A stretch of 64,000 bases of DNA. Source: Fundicoccus ignavus. Its GTDB lineage: Bacteria > Bacillota > Bacilli > Lactobacillales > Aerococcaceae. The stretch lies in contig NZ_WJQT01000002.1 in the NCBI RefSeq assembly GCF_009659375.1, positions 62,001 through 126,000 on the forward strand, given 5' to 3'. Positions 54,135 through 63,512 of this stretch are shown in pieces. Each line of letters starts with the position of its first letter. The stretch's first letter is position 1. The notes beneath the pieces are model-generated. The model saw nothing but the letters and a program-made list of their open reading frames with translations, made no database searches and was not told the origin of the DNA. The translations under genes and the position numbers were made by a program.

Positions 54135-54935
54135 ATGAAGTTAAACAATAAAGTGGTCATAGTTACGGGTGCAACAAGTGGCATCGGTAAAGAAATTGCG
54201 TATCAACTCGCTAATAAAGGAGCTCATTTGGTTTTAGTAGCGCGCCGCCGTTCATTGCTTAAAGAATTAACACAAGATTTACATGAACGATTTAATGTTC
54301 AAGTGCTGATAGTGGTAGCAGATTTAAGTGAAACGAAACAAATCGAACGTTTAGTTGTTAAAGCTAAGAAATATTTTGGCCGCATTGATTATTTAATTAA
54401 CTCTGCTGGGTATGGTGAATTTAAGCCCGCAGTTGAATTTTCGTATGAAGAAATTCAAGAAATGTTTAAAATTAATACCTTTGCGATGATGTACTTGAGC
54501 CAATTAGTAGCTCTGGAGATGCTAGAGCAAGCATCCGGTCAAATCGTGTTTATTTCATCAATATCCGGTAAGTTATCGTCGCATTCTTCAAGTGTGTATT
54601 CAGCTAGCAAATCTGCTATAATCGGTTATGCTGATGCACTTAGATTAGAATTAAAGAAATATGGTATTGGTGTTACAACCATCAATCCTGGCCCAGTAAA
54701 AACGCCATTTTTCACGCGCAATGACACTTTACAAGCTTACTATAAACGTATTGAGTTGTTTGCATTGGAGACTGAAACTGTAGCAAAACGAGTAATCGAT
54801 GCTATGGTTAAAGGAAAACGAGAGGTTAATATGCCATTCATGCTAAAAACGGCAGCTATCATTTCGCCTTTGGTCCCTCATATTAGTGATTTCTTAAATA
54901 CTAATCTCTTTAACTTTAAGGAGGAGTCAAGATGA
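54135..54935 (+). CDS. Short-chain dehydrogenase (YqjQ-like)
   Basis: 266 residues. Rossmann motif VTGATSGIGKEIA (~9-21), NSAGYGEF, catalytic Ser in ISSISGKLSS and YSASKSA (Tyr ~154, Lys ~158). The location next to rnz is the same as yqjQ in Bacillus. Substrate unknown. Its stop overlaps the lapA start (ATGA). Confidence 0.9.
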   Translation: MKLNNKVVIVTGATSGIGKEIAYQLANKGAHLVLVARRRSLLKELTQDLHERFNVQVLIVVADLSETKQIERLVVKAKKYFGRIDYLINSAGYGEFKPAVEFSYEEIQEMFKINTFAMMYLSQLVALEMLEQASGQIVFISSISGKLSSHSSSVYSASKSAIIGYADALRLELKKYGIGVTTINPGPVKTPFFTRNDTLQAYYKRIELFALETETVAKRVIDAMVKGKREVNMPFMLKTAAIISPLVPHISDFLNTNLFNFKEESR

Positions 54936-55228
54936 AAGGTCCATGGAAAATATTAATTTCTTTATTCAGTTTAATTTTTGTCGTTATCTTTGCGATTCAA
55001 AATACTGCGAATGTAACGGTGAACTTATTTTTGACCAAAATTACGGTGCCGATTGTTATGGTGATTCTAATCACTTTAATTATTGGCGTGATTATTGGTT
55101 TACTTGTTTCATTTGCCTCTGTAAGCAGAGCTAGACGCAATACGAAAAAAGTTGAACAAGAACTATCAGATTTAAAACGGAAGCAAACGACTAATGTTCA
55201 AGCAAAGGAATCTAAACTAGTTAACTAG
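54932..55228 (+). CDS. LapA-domain small membrane protein
   Basis: 98 residues with two hydrophobic helices (ILISLFSLIFVVIFAIQNTA and VILITLIIGVIIGLLVSFAS) and a basic, coiled-coil C-terminal tail (KKVEQELSDLKRKQ). This is the DUF1049/LapA topology. In Gram-negatives LapA supports LPS assembly; in Firmicutes its role is unknown. Starts with a 4-base ATGA overlap with the SDR gene; AAGGAGG upstream. Confidence 0.8.
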   Translation: MKGPWKILISLFSLIFVVIFAIQNTANVTVNLFLTKITVPIVMVILITLIIGVIIGLLVSFASVSRARRNTKKVEQELSDLKRKQTTNVQAKESKLVN

Positions 55229-55265
55229 TAGCATATGAAAATAGAATGTAAGTTGAGGTTTTAAA

Positions 55266-57617
55266 ATGAATTTAGCAAAATATAATTGGGAATTACCAAC
55301 TCATTCTCAAGAAGAAACAAAATTAATTGAAGAATTACAAATGGCAGGATTGAAATATTCACCTGCTTTTTTGCGTTTGTGTATTGAACGAGGTTTTACT
55401 AGTAAGGACCAAGTTGAACAAGCCATCAATCAAACACCACAATTGTATCATGACCCATTTAATTTATACCAAATGGATATTGCAGTTGAACGATTGCAAG
55501 AAGCCGTTGCTAATGGAGAACAGATACTAATCTACGGAGATTATGATGCAGATGGTATCACGAGTACCTTAATATTGTTTGAAACATTAGAAACAATCGG
55601 AGCCAATGTTGACTATTATTTGCCAAATCGTATAACAGATGGTTATGGGCCAAATGTCGCAAGATATGAGGAATTTATTGCGAATGGTGTGCAGTTGATT
55701 TTAACCTGTGATAATGGAATTGCTGGGCACGAGGCAATTGCACGAGCTAAAGAATTAGGCGTTGATGTGATTGTCTCAGACCATCATGAAATGCAAGCAA
55801 CACCCCCAAATGCGTATGCCATTATTCATCCTAAACATCCAGAAGGAGATTATCCATTTGCAGAGTTAAGTGGTGCAGGAGTCGCATTAAAAATTTCCCA
55901 TGCACTTTTAGATGAAATTATGCCAGAAGTAGTTGAGTTAGCAGCAATTGGGACTCTATGTGATATGGTGTCACTCACTGATGAAAATCGTACGATTGTT
56001 TTAGGTGGCTTGCAATTTCTAAAAGATACTCAACGTTTAGGATTAAGGCTGTTATTAGAAACCCAACAAGTAGAATTTGATAAAATTGATGTTGATACGG
56101 TTGGATTCGTTATTGGGCCTCGATTAAACGCAATTGGTCGCTTAGGAGATCCAACACCAGCTTTAAAGCTATTACAAACTTTTGATGAGGAAATGGCCCA
56201 ACAGCTAGTAGTATTAATCAATGAGAAGAATAGTGAGCGTCAAGCTATTGTCAAACAAATTCAACAAGAAGTGGAAGCTCGAATTGATTTGTTACCTGAA
56301 TTACCCAATGTGATTGTTGAATCGGGTACAGATTGGCATGCGGGCGTATTAGGAATCGTCGCCAGTCGACTTAAAGAGAAATACAACCGCCCAACTATTT
56401 TATTTCAACATTTGCTTGATAAGCAAGAATTGAAAGGGAGCGGGCGAAGTGTCGATCAAGTAAATATCTTTGAGTGGCTTCAATCAATTGACCAACACAT
56501 TAGTTACTATGGTGGTCATAGTCAAGCGGCTGGTTTAACTGTAAATGAAAATTCTTGGGAAAATTTCAAAGAAGCGTTACATAGTCTTGCGAATAAACAT
56601 GAAGACAAAATTAATCAACCAGAAAGCTTAAAAATTGATGCTGTCCTTCCAGTCTCTGAAATTGAAGTCGATTTTATAGAGGAAGTTGAATTGTTAGGGC
56701 CATTTGGTATGGATAATCCAAGACCATTATTTGTTTTTGAAGATGTACTCGTTAAGAATATACGTTTAATTGGTGCAGATAAAACACATGTTAAATTGTC
56801 TGTCTCTGAGAATCAGCATGCTGACACTATATTAGACTGTGTTGCGTTTTCAAAGGCGACTCAGTTTGAAGGCATACAGAACGAAGATACACTGTCGCTT
56901 GTTGGAACTTTGTCTCTTAATGAATGGCGTAATAAAGTCAGTCCGCAAGTCATGGTGACTGATATGGGTATTGCTAGAACGCAATGGTTAGATTATCGAT
57001 CAAGTAGAATCGCACCGGAATTATTACAAGAAACAGCTGCTATTTATGTTTTCCGACATTCAAAATTAGCTGCTTATTTCAGTGAACGCATTCCTAGTAG
57101 TAGTCAAGTTATGCTATACCAGGAAGTTAATCAAGAGAGTTTAGAGACTAATACCAAAGAAAAATTAATCATAATGGAACCACCACAAGATATAGAATCA
57201 CTAGAGTTCTTAATTAAGCAAACTGAATGGAGCAAAATATACCTAGGATCTTTTGTCCAAGAGTCCAAATATACGGCTGGCGAACCAACCAGACAAGAAT
57301 TTGCAGTTTTATATCGCTGGTTGTCTCAACAATCAAGTTTTCATTTTAGACAAAGTCTGTCTAAGATGAGTGAAGTATTAAAAATTCATCAAACTAGATT
57401 AAAATTGATGATTGTTGTGTTTTTTGAGGCAGAATTTGTTACAATAAAAGATGGCTTTGTTTCGTTTAATACGGCACACTCAAAAGAGGCAGTAGATTTA
57501 TTTGCACTACCTGCAATTGAAAAGTATCGAAGAGAAATGCAAACAGAAGCATTATTGAATTATCAGACAATATCTGAAATAGAGAGATATTTCGAGGAGA
57601 ATGAGGTAAAATCATGA
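55266..57617 (+). CDS. recJ: Single-stranded-DNA-specific exonuclease RecJ
   Basis: 783 residues, the Firmicutes long form. DHH motifs: [13 protein letters not shown] (~88), [19 protein letters not shown] (~169). DHHA1 glycine motif [11 protein letters not shown] (~414), then an OB-fold (ILDCVAF region) and the Gram-positive-specific C-terminal RecJ_C domain (~560-783). It resects 5' ends in recombination and repair. The stop overlaps the apt start (ATGA). The pairing recJ-apt is typical of Firmicutes. Confidence 0.95.
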   Translation: MNLAKYNWELPTHSQEETKLIEELQMAGLKYSPAFLRLCIERGFTSKDQVEQAINQTPQLYHDPFNLYQMDIAVERLQEAVANGEQILIYGDYDADGITSTLILFETLETIGANVDYYLPNRITDGYGPNVARYEEFIANGVQLILTCDNGIAGHEAIARAKELGVDVIVSDHHEMQATPPNAYAIIHPKHPEGDYPFAELSGAGVALKISHALLDEIMPEVVELAAIGTLCDMVSLTDENRTIVLGGLQFLKDTQRLGLRLLLETQQVEFDKIDVDTVGFVIGPRLNAIGRLGDPTPALKLLQTFDEEMAQQLVVLINEKNSERQAIVKQIQQEVEARIDLLPELPNVIVESGTDWHAGVLGIVASRLKEKYNRPTILFQHLLDKQELKGSGRSVDQVNIFEWLQSIDQHISYYGGHSQAAGLTVNENSWENFKEALHSLANKHEDKINQPESLKIDAVLPVSEIEVDFIEEVELLGPFGMDNPRPLFVFEDVLVKNIRLIGADKTHVKLSVSENQHADTILDCVAFSKATQFEGIQNEDTLSLVGTLSLNEWRNKVSPQVMVTDMGIARTQWLDYRSSRIAPELLQETAAIYVFRHSKLAAYFSERIPSSSQVMLYQEVNQESLETNTKEKLIIMEPPQDIESLEFLIKQTEWSKIYLGSFVQESKYTAGEPTRQEFAVLYRWLSQQSSFHFRQSLSKMSEVLKIHQTRLKLMIVVFFEAEFVTIKDGFVSFNTAHSKEAVDLFALPAIEKYRREMQTEALLNYQTISEIERYFEENEVKS

Positions 57618-58126
57618 ATTTAAAAGATTATATTGCAAAAGTAGATAATTATCCAGAAGAAGGTATTATTTTCCGTGACATTACGCCATTAATGGCTAAT
57701 GGTGAAGCCTTCAAAGAAGCGACACAACAAATTGTTAATTACGCTAAAGAATTAGGTGCAGACGTTGTTGTTGGACCTGAAGCACGTGGCTTTATCGTAG
57801 GGTGTCCAGTTGCTTACGCTTTAGAAATTGGTTTTGTACCAGTACGTAAAAAAGGTAAATTACCACGTGAAATAATTGAAGTTGACTATTCATTAGAGTA
57901 TGGAAGCAACACTTTAACGATGCACAAAGATGCTTTGATCCCAGGTCAAAAAGTTTTAATTACTGACGACTTATTAGCTACAGGTGGAACAATTAAAGCA
58001 ACAATTGATTTAGTTGAAGCTTTAGGTGGTGTAGTGGTAGGGTGTGCTTTCTTAATTGAATTAGAAGACTTAAACGGTCGCGATAAAATTGCAGGCTACG
58101 ACATTAAAACTTTAATGACGTACTAA
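57614..58126 (+). CDS. apt: Adenine phosphoribosyltransferase
   Basis: 170 residues. [16 protein letters not shown] and the PRPP-binding [20 protein letters not shown] (~113-132) define it. It converts adenine and PRPP to AMP. Starts with a 4-base overlap with recJ (ATGA), SD GAGGTAAAATC. Last gene of its unit; a terminator follows. Confidence 0.96.
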   Translation: MNLKDYIAKVDNYPEEGIIFRDITPLMANGEAFKEATQQIVNYAKELGADVVVGPEARGFIVGCPVAYALEIGFVPVRKKGKLPREIIEVDYSLEYGSNTLTMHKDALIPGQKVLITDDLLATGGTIKATIDLVEALGGVVVGCAFLIELEDLNGRDKIAGYDIKTLMTY

Positions 58127-58209
58127 TCACTAACTAGTTGTATGTGAAGAATTTTTAATTTTTCGCATTAAAAATAATACAGTAACGTCTGTTCAATAAC
58201 TGATAAAAG

Positions 58210-58277
58210 AAAAAACGAACAAAGCTGTTGTAGCTATCAACTTAGAAGGTTGATTACTACGTGCTTTGTTCGTTCTT
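58210..58277. terminator. Bidirectional terminator between apt and lexA
   Basis: AAAACGAACAAAGC and GCTTTGTTCGTT, extended by GTAG / CTAC and ATCAACTT / AGGTTGAT pairing, form a long hairpin between the convergent genes. Confidence 0.8.
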
Positions 58278-58297
58278 TAAAAATGTAGGGAAAAAGC

Positions 58298-58912
58298 TTA
58301 AAAACGACGGAATAAACTGACAACTTTACCAAGTAAAGTGACTGATTTTAGGACAATGTCCTCCATATAGTCATTTTCAGGTTTTAGTATAAAGTGATCG
58401 GATTTTTTGAAAAAAGTCTTACAAGTTACTTCATCATCATCGGTCATTGCGATGACAATTTCGCCATTATCTGCTGTTGTTTGACGGCGTACAGTGATGA
58501 TATCACCATCCATAATACCAACATTCACCATACTATCACCTTTTACTTCTAGCATAATAAGTTCGCTAGGATCGTAATTTAATTCTGGTGGTACTGGATA
58601 GAAAGCAGTAGCATCTTCTATTGCTAAGATAGGTGAACCAGCGGCTACTTTACCTAACAAGGGCACTTCAACGGGGCCAACACCTAGTAAATCGATGGCT
58701 AGTTGAGTTAGCTCTAAAGCACGTGTTTTACTCGAATCTTTAATTAAGTAACCGCCTTTTTCTAAGCGAGATAAATGCCCATGAACGGTTGAGGTAGAAG
58801 ATAGACCAACTACAGATCCAATTTCACGCACTGTTGGTGGATATCCGTTTGCTTCGATGTTATCATAAATACATTGGAGAATCGTCAATTGTTTAGTTGA
58901 CAATTTAGCCAT
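58298..58912 (-). CDS. lexA: SOS repressor LexA
   Basis: 204 residues from the ATG at 58912. N-terminal winged helix (LSTKQLTILQCIYDNIEANG, then VREIGSVVGLSSTSTVHGHL), cleavage-site Ala-Gly in KVAAGSPILA (~89-90), catalytic Ser in VKGDSMVNVGI (~126) and the Lys near residue 163 in DDDEVTCKTFF. RecA filaments trigger its self-cleavage. It is divergent from ynzC, with a LexA box overlapping its -35. Confidence 0.96.
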   Translation of the reverse strand: MAKLSTKQLTILQCIYDNIEANGYPPTVREIGSVVGLSSTSTVHGHLSRLEKGGYLIKDSSKTRALELTQLAIDLLGVGPVEVPLLGKVAAGSPILAIEDATAFYPVPPELNYDPSELIMLEVKGDSMVNVGIMDGDIITVRRQTTADNGEIVIAMTDDDEVTCKTFFKKSDHFILKPENDYMEDIVLKSVTLLGKVVSLFRRF

Positions 58913-58945
58913 TGGAATCAACTCATTTCATTTAGTATTAAGCTT

Positions 58946-58974
58946 ATTATATCAGATATAATAAGCGAAAACAA
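58946..58974 (-). promoter_or_regulatory. Promoter of lexA
   Basis: On the minus strand TTGTTT (58974-58969), a 17-base spacer and a perfect TATAAT (58951-58946). The -35 overlaps the LexA box. Confidence 0.75.
58957..58962 (+). promoter_or_regulatory. -10 box for ynzC
   Basis: TATAAT on the plus strand, 10 bases before the LexA box, which would then sit at the ynzC transcription start. The -35 is weak. Confidence 0.45.
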
Positions 58975-58985
58975 ACAAACGTTCG
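58972..58985. promoter_or_regulatory. LexA operator (SOS box)
   Basis: CAAACAAACGTTCG (minus strand CGAACGTTTGTTTG) matches the Gram-positive LexA consensus CGAAC-N4-GTTCG at 9 of 10 defined positions. It lies between divergent lexA and ynzC and can repress both. Confidence 0.8.
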
Positions 58986-59001
58986 CAAAGGAGGACATAA
59001 A

Positions 59002-59277
59002 ATGTTAGAGAAAGACAAAATTGAACGAATTAATCAATTAGCCCGCAAAAAGAAAGCTGAAGGTTTAAATGAAGCTGAATTAGCAGAACAAAAAGCTCTA
59101 AGAGAAGAGTATATTGAAAATCTACGCTTTGGTATGCGTAATCATATCGAAGGCATTAAAGTAGTCGATGAAGATGGTACAGACGTCACTCCGGATAAAG
59201 TTAAAAATATCCAAAAAGATCGTAAATTACACGGTCGTCATCTTCAACATTACTTCTATCAAAATAAAAAAGACTAG
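59002..59277 (+). CDS. ynzC: DUF896 protein YnzC
   Basis: 91 residues. The N-terminal helical hairpin ([20 protein letters not shown], then [17 protein letters not shown]) is the DUF896 hallmark and the basic tail ([14 protein letters not shown]) is typical. In B. subtilis ynzC belongs to the SOS-regulated yneA-yneB-ynzC operon facing lexA. Here it stands next to lexA alone, with the SOS box in the shared control region. Perfect SD AAAGGAGGA. Biochemical function unknown. Confidence 0.92.
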   Translation: MLEKDKIERINQLARKKKAEGLNEAELAEQKALREEYIENLRFGMRNHIEGIKVVDEDGTDVTPDKVKNIQKDRKLHGRHLQHYFYQNKKD

Positions 59278-59378
59278 AATTTTCTATTATTTTGCAAGAC
59301 TTCAAAAAATTGCTATGAAAAACTATTAAATTTTAGTAAACTAATACTACATGAAATTAGAAAGTGAGGTATATATAT

Positions 59379-59591
59379 ATGCCAACAATAGCTTGGATTT
59401 TTATTGTTTTATTAGCACTAGTTGCTGGTGCAGTAGGTGGATTCTTTCTTGCGCGTCGTTACATGATGAAATACTTTAAAGAAAATCCACCAATTGATGA
59501 AAGAATGATCACGCAAATGATGGCCCAAATGGGACAAAAACCATCTAAGAAGAAAGTTGAACAAATTATGCGTTCAATGAAAGGTCAATAG
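59379..59591 (+). CDS. yneF: UPF0154 membrane protein YneF
   Basis: 70 residues from ATG 59379 (GTGAGG upstream; a GTG start 15 bases earlier is inside that SD). One N-terminal membrane helix (IAWIFIVLLALVAGAVGGFF) then ARRYMMKYFKENPPIDE and QMMAQMGQKPSKKKVEQIM, the UPF0154 pattern. Function unknown. A terminator follows. Confidence 0.92.
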   Translation: MPTIAWIFIVLLALVAGAVGGFFLARRYMMKYFKENPPIDERMITQMMAQMGQKPSKKKVEQIMRSMKGQ

Positions 59592-59599
59592 ATTTTTTT

Positions 59600-59636
59600 A
59601 CAGGAGATTTACCATATTTTGGTAGTCTCCTGTTTT
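59600..59636 (+). terminator. Terminator of yneF
   Basis: ACAGGAGATTTACCA and TGGTAGTCTCCTGT form a near-perfect stem around TATTT, followed by TTTTG. Confidence 0.85.
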
Positions 59637-59853
59637 GTATCTCTCTAAGAAATAGCTATTATAGAGTATACACTTACAACATTTTCTTAGCGTATGCCGG
59701 ATAAGATTTAAAAAAGATTATTGACACGATATAAAATATAAGTGTTGTATTTATAAATGATTTACTTTGTTTAGTTTTCGAAATAATGATAGACTTTATA
59801 GTGGACTTATTTAACAGGTTTAAATTTGTAAGTATTAAGAAAGGGTGAATAAT

Positions 59854-61608
59854 TTGGATATATTTTCACGACTATCCTGGTTTTTTAAGCAAGAGAAACG
59901 CGCCTATATATTAGGGGCCTCTATGTTAATTCTTGTTGGTTTATTAGCGGGTATAGTTCCGATGATTATTGCAAGAGTGATTGACGAGATGACTAATGGA
60001 ACCTTAACGTATTCTGCTTTGCTGTTTTGGGTAGCAGTGGTAGCAGGGATTTCGTTATTACAATATGCGATGCGCTATGTATGGCGTACTAACATATTTG
60101 GAACATCCGCAAAATTAGAAAAGATTTTACGACAACGTTTGTTTAATCATTTTACTAAAATGGATTCTGTATTCTATCAAAAATACAGAACAGGCGACTT
60201 AATGGCTCATGCCACTAATGACTTGGGATCAATTCGTATGGTTGCAGGTGGTGGAATCTTAACTATGGTCGACTCGCTTACTCAAGGAATTATCACATTA
60301 TTTATGATGTTCTGGGCAGTCGATTGGCAATTAAGTTTGATGGTGATTATTCCTTTACCAGTTTTAGCGATTGCGATTCGCTTTATTGGTAAGAAAATGC
60401 ATTTTCACTTTAGACGAGCGCAAGAGGCTTTCTCTTCGTTAAATGATAAAGTTCAAGAAAGTGTGACAGGTATTAAGGTAATTAAAACATTCGGCGAGGA
60501 AGAATTGGACACGATTGATTTCAATAAAATGACTGCCAATGTTGTTAAGAAGAATCAGTCAGTTTATTTCTATGACGCGTTATTCCGTCCGACAATCCAA
60601 ACGATTATGGGAATTTGTACCGTTATCGGTTTGTTCTATGGTGGTTTCTTAGTATTAGAAGGACAAATTACGGTTGGTTTGTTAGTAGCATTTCTAAATT
60701 ATATTACACGTATGTCTTGGCCGATGGTTGCGATTGGGCGCTTACTGAATATTATTGAACGAGGGTCTGCAAGTTATGATCGTATCATGGATATTCTTAA
60801 AGAAGAGTCGAATATTCTGGAAGCAGAGAACCCAGTTACAACACCAATAGATGGTGATATTCAATTTGAAATTGATAGTTTTACTTATCCGCAGACTTCA
60901 GAAGTCATGTTGAAAAATGTAAAATTTACTTTACCTCAAGGCAATACCTTAGGTGTGGTCGGTAAAACTGGTTCAGGTAAAACATCAATCTTTAAATTGT
61001 TGATGCGAGACTATGACCAGTATCAAGGTCGTATTAGTTTTAATGGTGTCGATATGAAGGCTTATTCGTTAGATACCTTATTAGGTTCTATCGGTTATGT
61101 TCCTCAAGATAACTTCTTGTTCTCGACAACTGTTCGAGATAATATTCGCTTTGGTAATCCGAGTGCTAGTCAAGAAATTGTGGAAGAAGTTGCACGTTTA
61201 ACGAGCGTTCATGAAGATATTATTGGTTTTCCTGAAGGTTATGACACAATGGTAGGTGAGCGAGGTGTTGCACTATCTGGAGGACAAAAACAAAGAATTT
61301 CAATGGCAAGAGCTATTATTAATTCTCCTTCTTTATTAATCTTGGATGATTCTTTATCAGCAGTTGATGCAAAGACTGAAGAGGCTATATTAGAAGGAAT
61401 CAAAACGAATCGACAAGATAAAACAACCATTATTTCAGCACACCGAATCAGTAGTGTTATGCACGCTGATGAAATTATTGTGTTAGATAATGGAGAAATT
61501 ATTGAAAGAGGTACCCACTACGAATTATTAGAACAAAATGGTTGGTACAAACAAATGTATGAAAAACAACAGTTAGAAGCATTATTGGAAGGTGGGGGTG
61601 AGCAATAA
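59854..61608 (+). CDS. Heterodimeric ABC exporter, subunit with degenerate Walker B
   Basis: 584 residues from a TTG at 59854 (AAAGG 9 bases upstream; a GTG at 59845 is possible but tight). Six-helix export domain (~1-310) and ABC domain with Walker A GKTGSGKTSIF, signature LSGGQKQRISMARA, Walker B LLILDDSLSAVD and SAHRIS. The residue after the Walker B Asp is Asp, not the catalytic Glu, as in BmrC/LmrC-type subunits. With its partner it should export drugs or lipids. YheI/YheH-like. Stop and next start overlap (TAATG). Confidence 0.9.
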   Translation: MDIFSRLSWFFKQEKRAYILGASMLILVGLLAGIVPMIIARVIDEMTNGTLTYSALLFWVAVVAGISLLQYAMRYVWRTNIFGTSAKLEKILRQRLFNHFTKMDSVFYQKYRTGDLMAHATNDLGSIRMVAGGGILTMVDSLTQGIITLFMMFWAVDWQLSLMVIIPLPVLAIAIRFIGKKMHFHFRRAQEAFSSLNDKVQESVTGIKVIKTFGEEELDTIDFNKMTANVVKKNQSVYFYDALFRPTIQTIMGICTVIGLFYGGFLVLEGQITVGLLVAFLNYITRMSWPMVAIGRLLNIIERGSASYDRIMDILKEESNILEAENPVTTPIDGDIQFEIDSFTYPQTSEVMLKNVKFTLPQGNTLGVVGKTGSGKTSIFKLLMRDYDQYQGRISFNGVDMKAYSLDTLLGSIGYVPQDNFLFSTTVRDNIRFGNPSASQEIVEEVARLTSVHEDIIGFPEGYDTMVGERGVALSGGQKQRISMARAIINSPSLLILDDSLSAVDAKTEEAILEGIKTNRQDKTTIISAHRISSVMHADEIIVLDNGEIIERGTHYELLEQNGWYKQMYEKQQLEALLEGGGEQ

Positions 61609-63395
61609 TGGCAGAAGCAAAAGATTATCAATCAGCATGGACACGTAAGATAACATTAAAAGAGCAATATCACGTGACGAAACGGATTATGAAATATGCG
61701 AAACCCTACTGGAAAGAATTTTTGCTTGCGCTTATTTTCTCTGGTGGGCAAATTATTGCAACAGTCTATATGCCACAAGTCATTCAGTCTTATATTGACG
61801 ATTATTTGGCAACTGCCTCTGCAACTGTTCAATCAGCAGCGATGTTCACTGCTTTATATGCATTCTTATTAATTATCCAAGCGTTATCGAATTATTTTTC
61901 AACGTATATATTTAATATGGCAGCAGAAAAAACAGTCGAAAACATTCGAAATGTAATTTTTGATAAAGTGATTCATCTTGGCATGCGCTATTTTGACCAA
62001 ACTCCAGGTGGTTCAATTGTGTCACGTGTAACGAACGACACGGAAACAATTAAACAATTCTGGAACGTGTTTTTCGCTATATTTGAGGGCTTTGCGACAA
62101 TCATTGCAGTATTTGTTGGGATGTATAGTTTAAACCGTACAATGGCCTTATACTTCTTGTTATTTGTACCATTGATGATTTTTGCGATTTGGCTGTATCA
62201 AAATTATAGTACACGAATTTACCGTACTTTGCGTGAAAATTTAAGTCGATTGAATACTAAAATTAATGAATCGATCTTAGGCATGTCTGTTATTCAGCAT
62301 TTTAGACAAGAGAAACGTACAATGGATGAATTTGAAGCTCAAAACGAAGAACAATATGCAGGGCATTTAGCGATGGTTAAAATGAATGCACTCTTACTGA
62401 ATACTGTAATTAGTTTGCTTGAAGGTTTATCGATAGCGTTAGTTTTCTATGTGTTAGGTAATCAATATTTTGATGGATTAATTGAAGTTGGAATTGTTTA
62501 TGCATTTACTCAGTATTCTGCGAACTTCTTTAGACCGATGGGGATGATGATGGATAACTTGTCATTCTTACAAGATGGTGTAGTATCGAGTTCGCGTATT
62601 CTTAGAGTATTGGATCATGATGAACATGTTCCAGAGCAAATTGTCATGAAGGATGCAGAAATTTCGGATGCTAAAATTGAATTTAAAAACTTATCTTTTT
62701 CCTATGACGGTGAAATTGATGTGTTGAAAGATATCAGTTTTACAGTGAATCCTGGCGAAACCGTTGCTTTGGTTGGGCATACTGGTAGTGGTAAGAGTTC
62801 AATTATTAATGTTCTAATGCGCTTTTACGAATACCATTCGGGTGATGTCTTGATTGACGGTCACAGTATTAGAGAGTTTGATTATGAAACGTTAAGGGAA
62901 CAAGTTGGTCTTGTTTTACAAGATTCATTCTTATTCTACGGAGACGTTTCAAGAAATATTCGACTGCTAGACAAAACTATTTCGGATTATACCGTAAGAG
63001 AAGCGGCACGTTTTGTTAATGCGGATACGTTCATTGAAGTTGACCCAGCTGGCTATGGAAAACGAGTCATTGAGCGTGGAGCGAGTTATTCAAGTGGTCA
63101 GAAACAATTGATTTCCTTTGCACGTACGATGGCACGTGAACCTAAAATCTTAATTTTAGATGAAGCAACGGCTAATATCGATACAGAGACAGAAGAATAT
63201 ATTCAAAATAGTTTACAAAAAATGCGTAAAAACAGAACGACCATTGCGATTGCTCACCGTTTAAGTACAATTCGTGATGCTAATCAAATTATTGTTCTCG
63301 ATAAAGGAAGGATTATTGAAAAAGGTACTCATGATGAATTGATTGCCTTAGGTGGAACTTACTTCCAAATGTATCAACTACAAAGTATGAATTAA
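61608..63395 (+). CDS. Heterodimeric ABC exporter, catalytic subunit
   Basis: 595 residues. Six-helix export domain (~35-325) and ABC domain with Walker A GHTGSGKSSIINVL, a variant signature YSSGQKQLISFART (SSGQ for SGGQ), Walker B ILILDEATANID with the catalytic Glu, and IAHRLST. The variant signature here pairs with the Asp of the partner's Walker B to give one degenerate and one consensus ATP site, the mark of asymmetric exporters such as BmrCD and LmrCD. Substrate unknown. Start overlaps the partner's stop; GGAAGGTGGGGG upstream. Confidence 0.92.
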   Translation: MAEAKDYQSAWTRKITLKEQYHVTKRIMKYAKPYWKEFLLALIFSGGQIIATVYMPQVIQSYIDDYLATASATVQSAAMFTALYAFLLIIQALSNYFSTYIFNMAAEKTVENIRNVIFDKVIHLGMRYFDQTPGGSIVSRVTNDTETIKQFWNVFFAIFEGFATIIAVFVGMYSLNRTMALYFLLFVPLMIFAIWLYQNYSTRIYRTLRENLSRLNTKINESILGMSVIQHFRQEKRTMDEFEAQNEEQYAGHLAMVKMNALLLNTVISLLEGLSIALVFYVLGNQYFDGLIEVGIVYAFTQYSANFFRPMGMMMDNLSFLQDGVVSSSRILRVLDHDEHVPEQIVMKDAEISDAKIEFKNLSFSYDGEIDVLKDISFTVNPGETVALVGHTGSGKSSIINVLMRFYEYHSGDVLIDGHSIREFDYETLREQVGLVLQDSFLFYGDVSRNIRLLDKTISDYTVREAARFVNADTFIEVDPAGYGKRVIERGASYSSGQKQLISFARTMAREPKILILDEATANIDTETEEYIQNSLQKMRKNRTTIAIAHRLSTIRDANQIIVLDKGRIIEKGTHDELIALGGTYFQMYQLQSMN

Positions 63396-63451
63396 AAATT
63401 AATAGCTTAACATCAATGTTTGTTTGACTTCTTCAAGTCATCAAAAGTCTA

Positions 63452-63512
63452 AAAGGGGCAATAAAGGGGCAACTAGAATAAATCATCTAGCCTTTCTGCC
63501 CCTTTATTTTTT
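63452..63512. terminator. GGGGC-rich hairpin between ABC exporter and integrase
   Basis: AAAGGGGCAACTAG pairs with CTAGCCTTTCTGCCCCTTT, then ATTTTTT. A second AAAAGGGGCAAT just upstream repeats the left arm. It can end the exporter transcript; it overlaps the integrase 3' end and is near where an attachment site would be expected. Confidence 0.6.
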
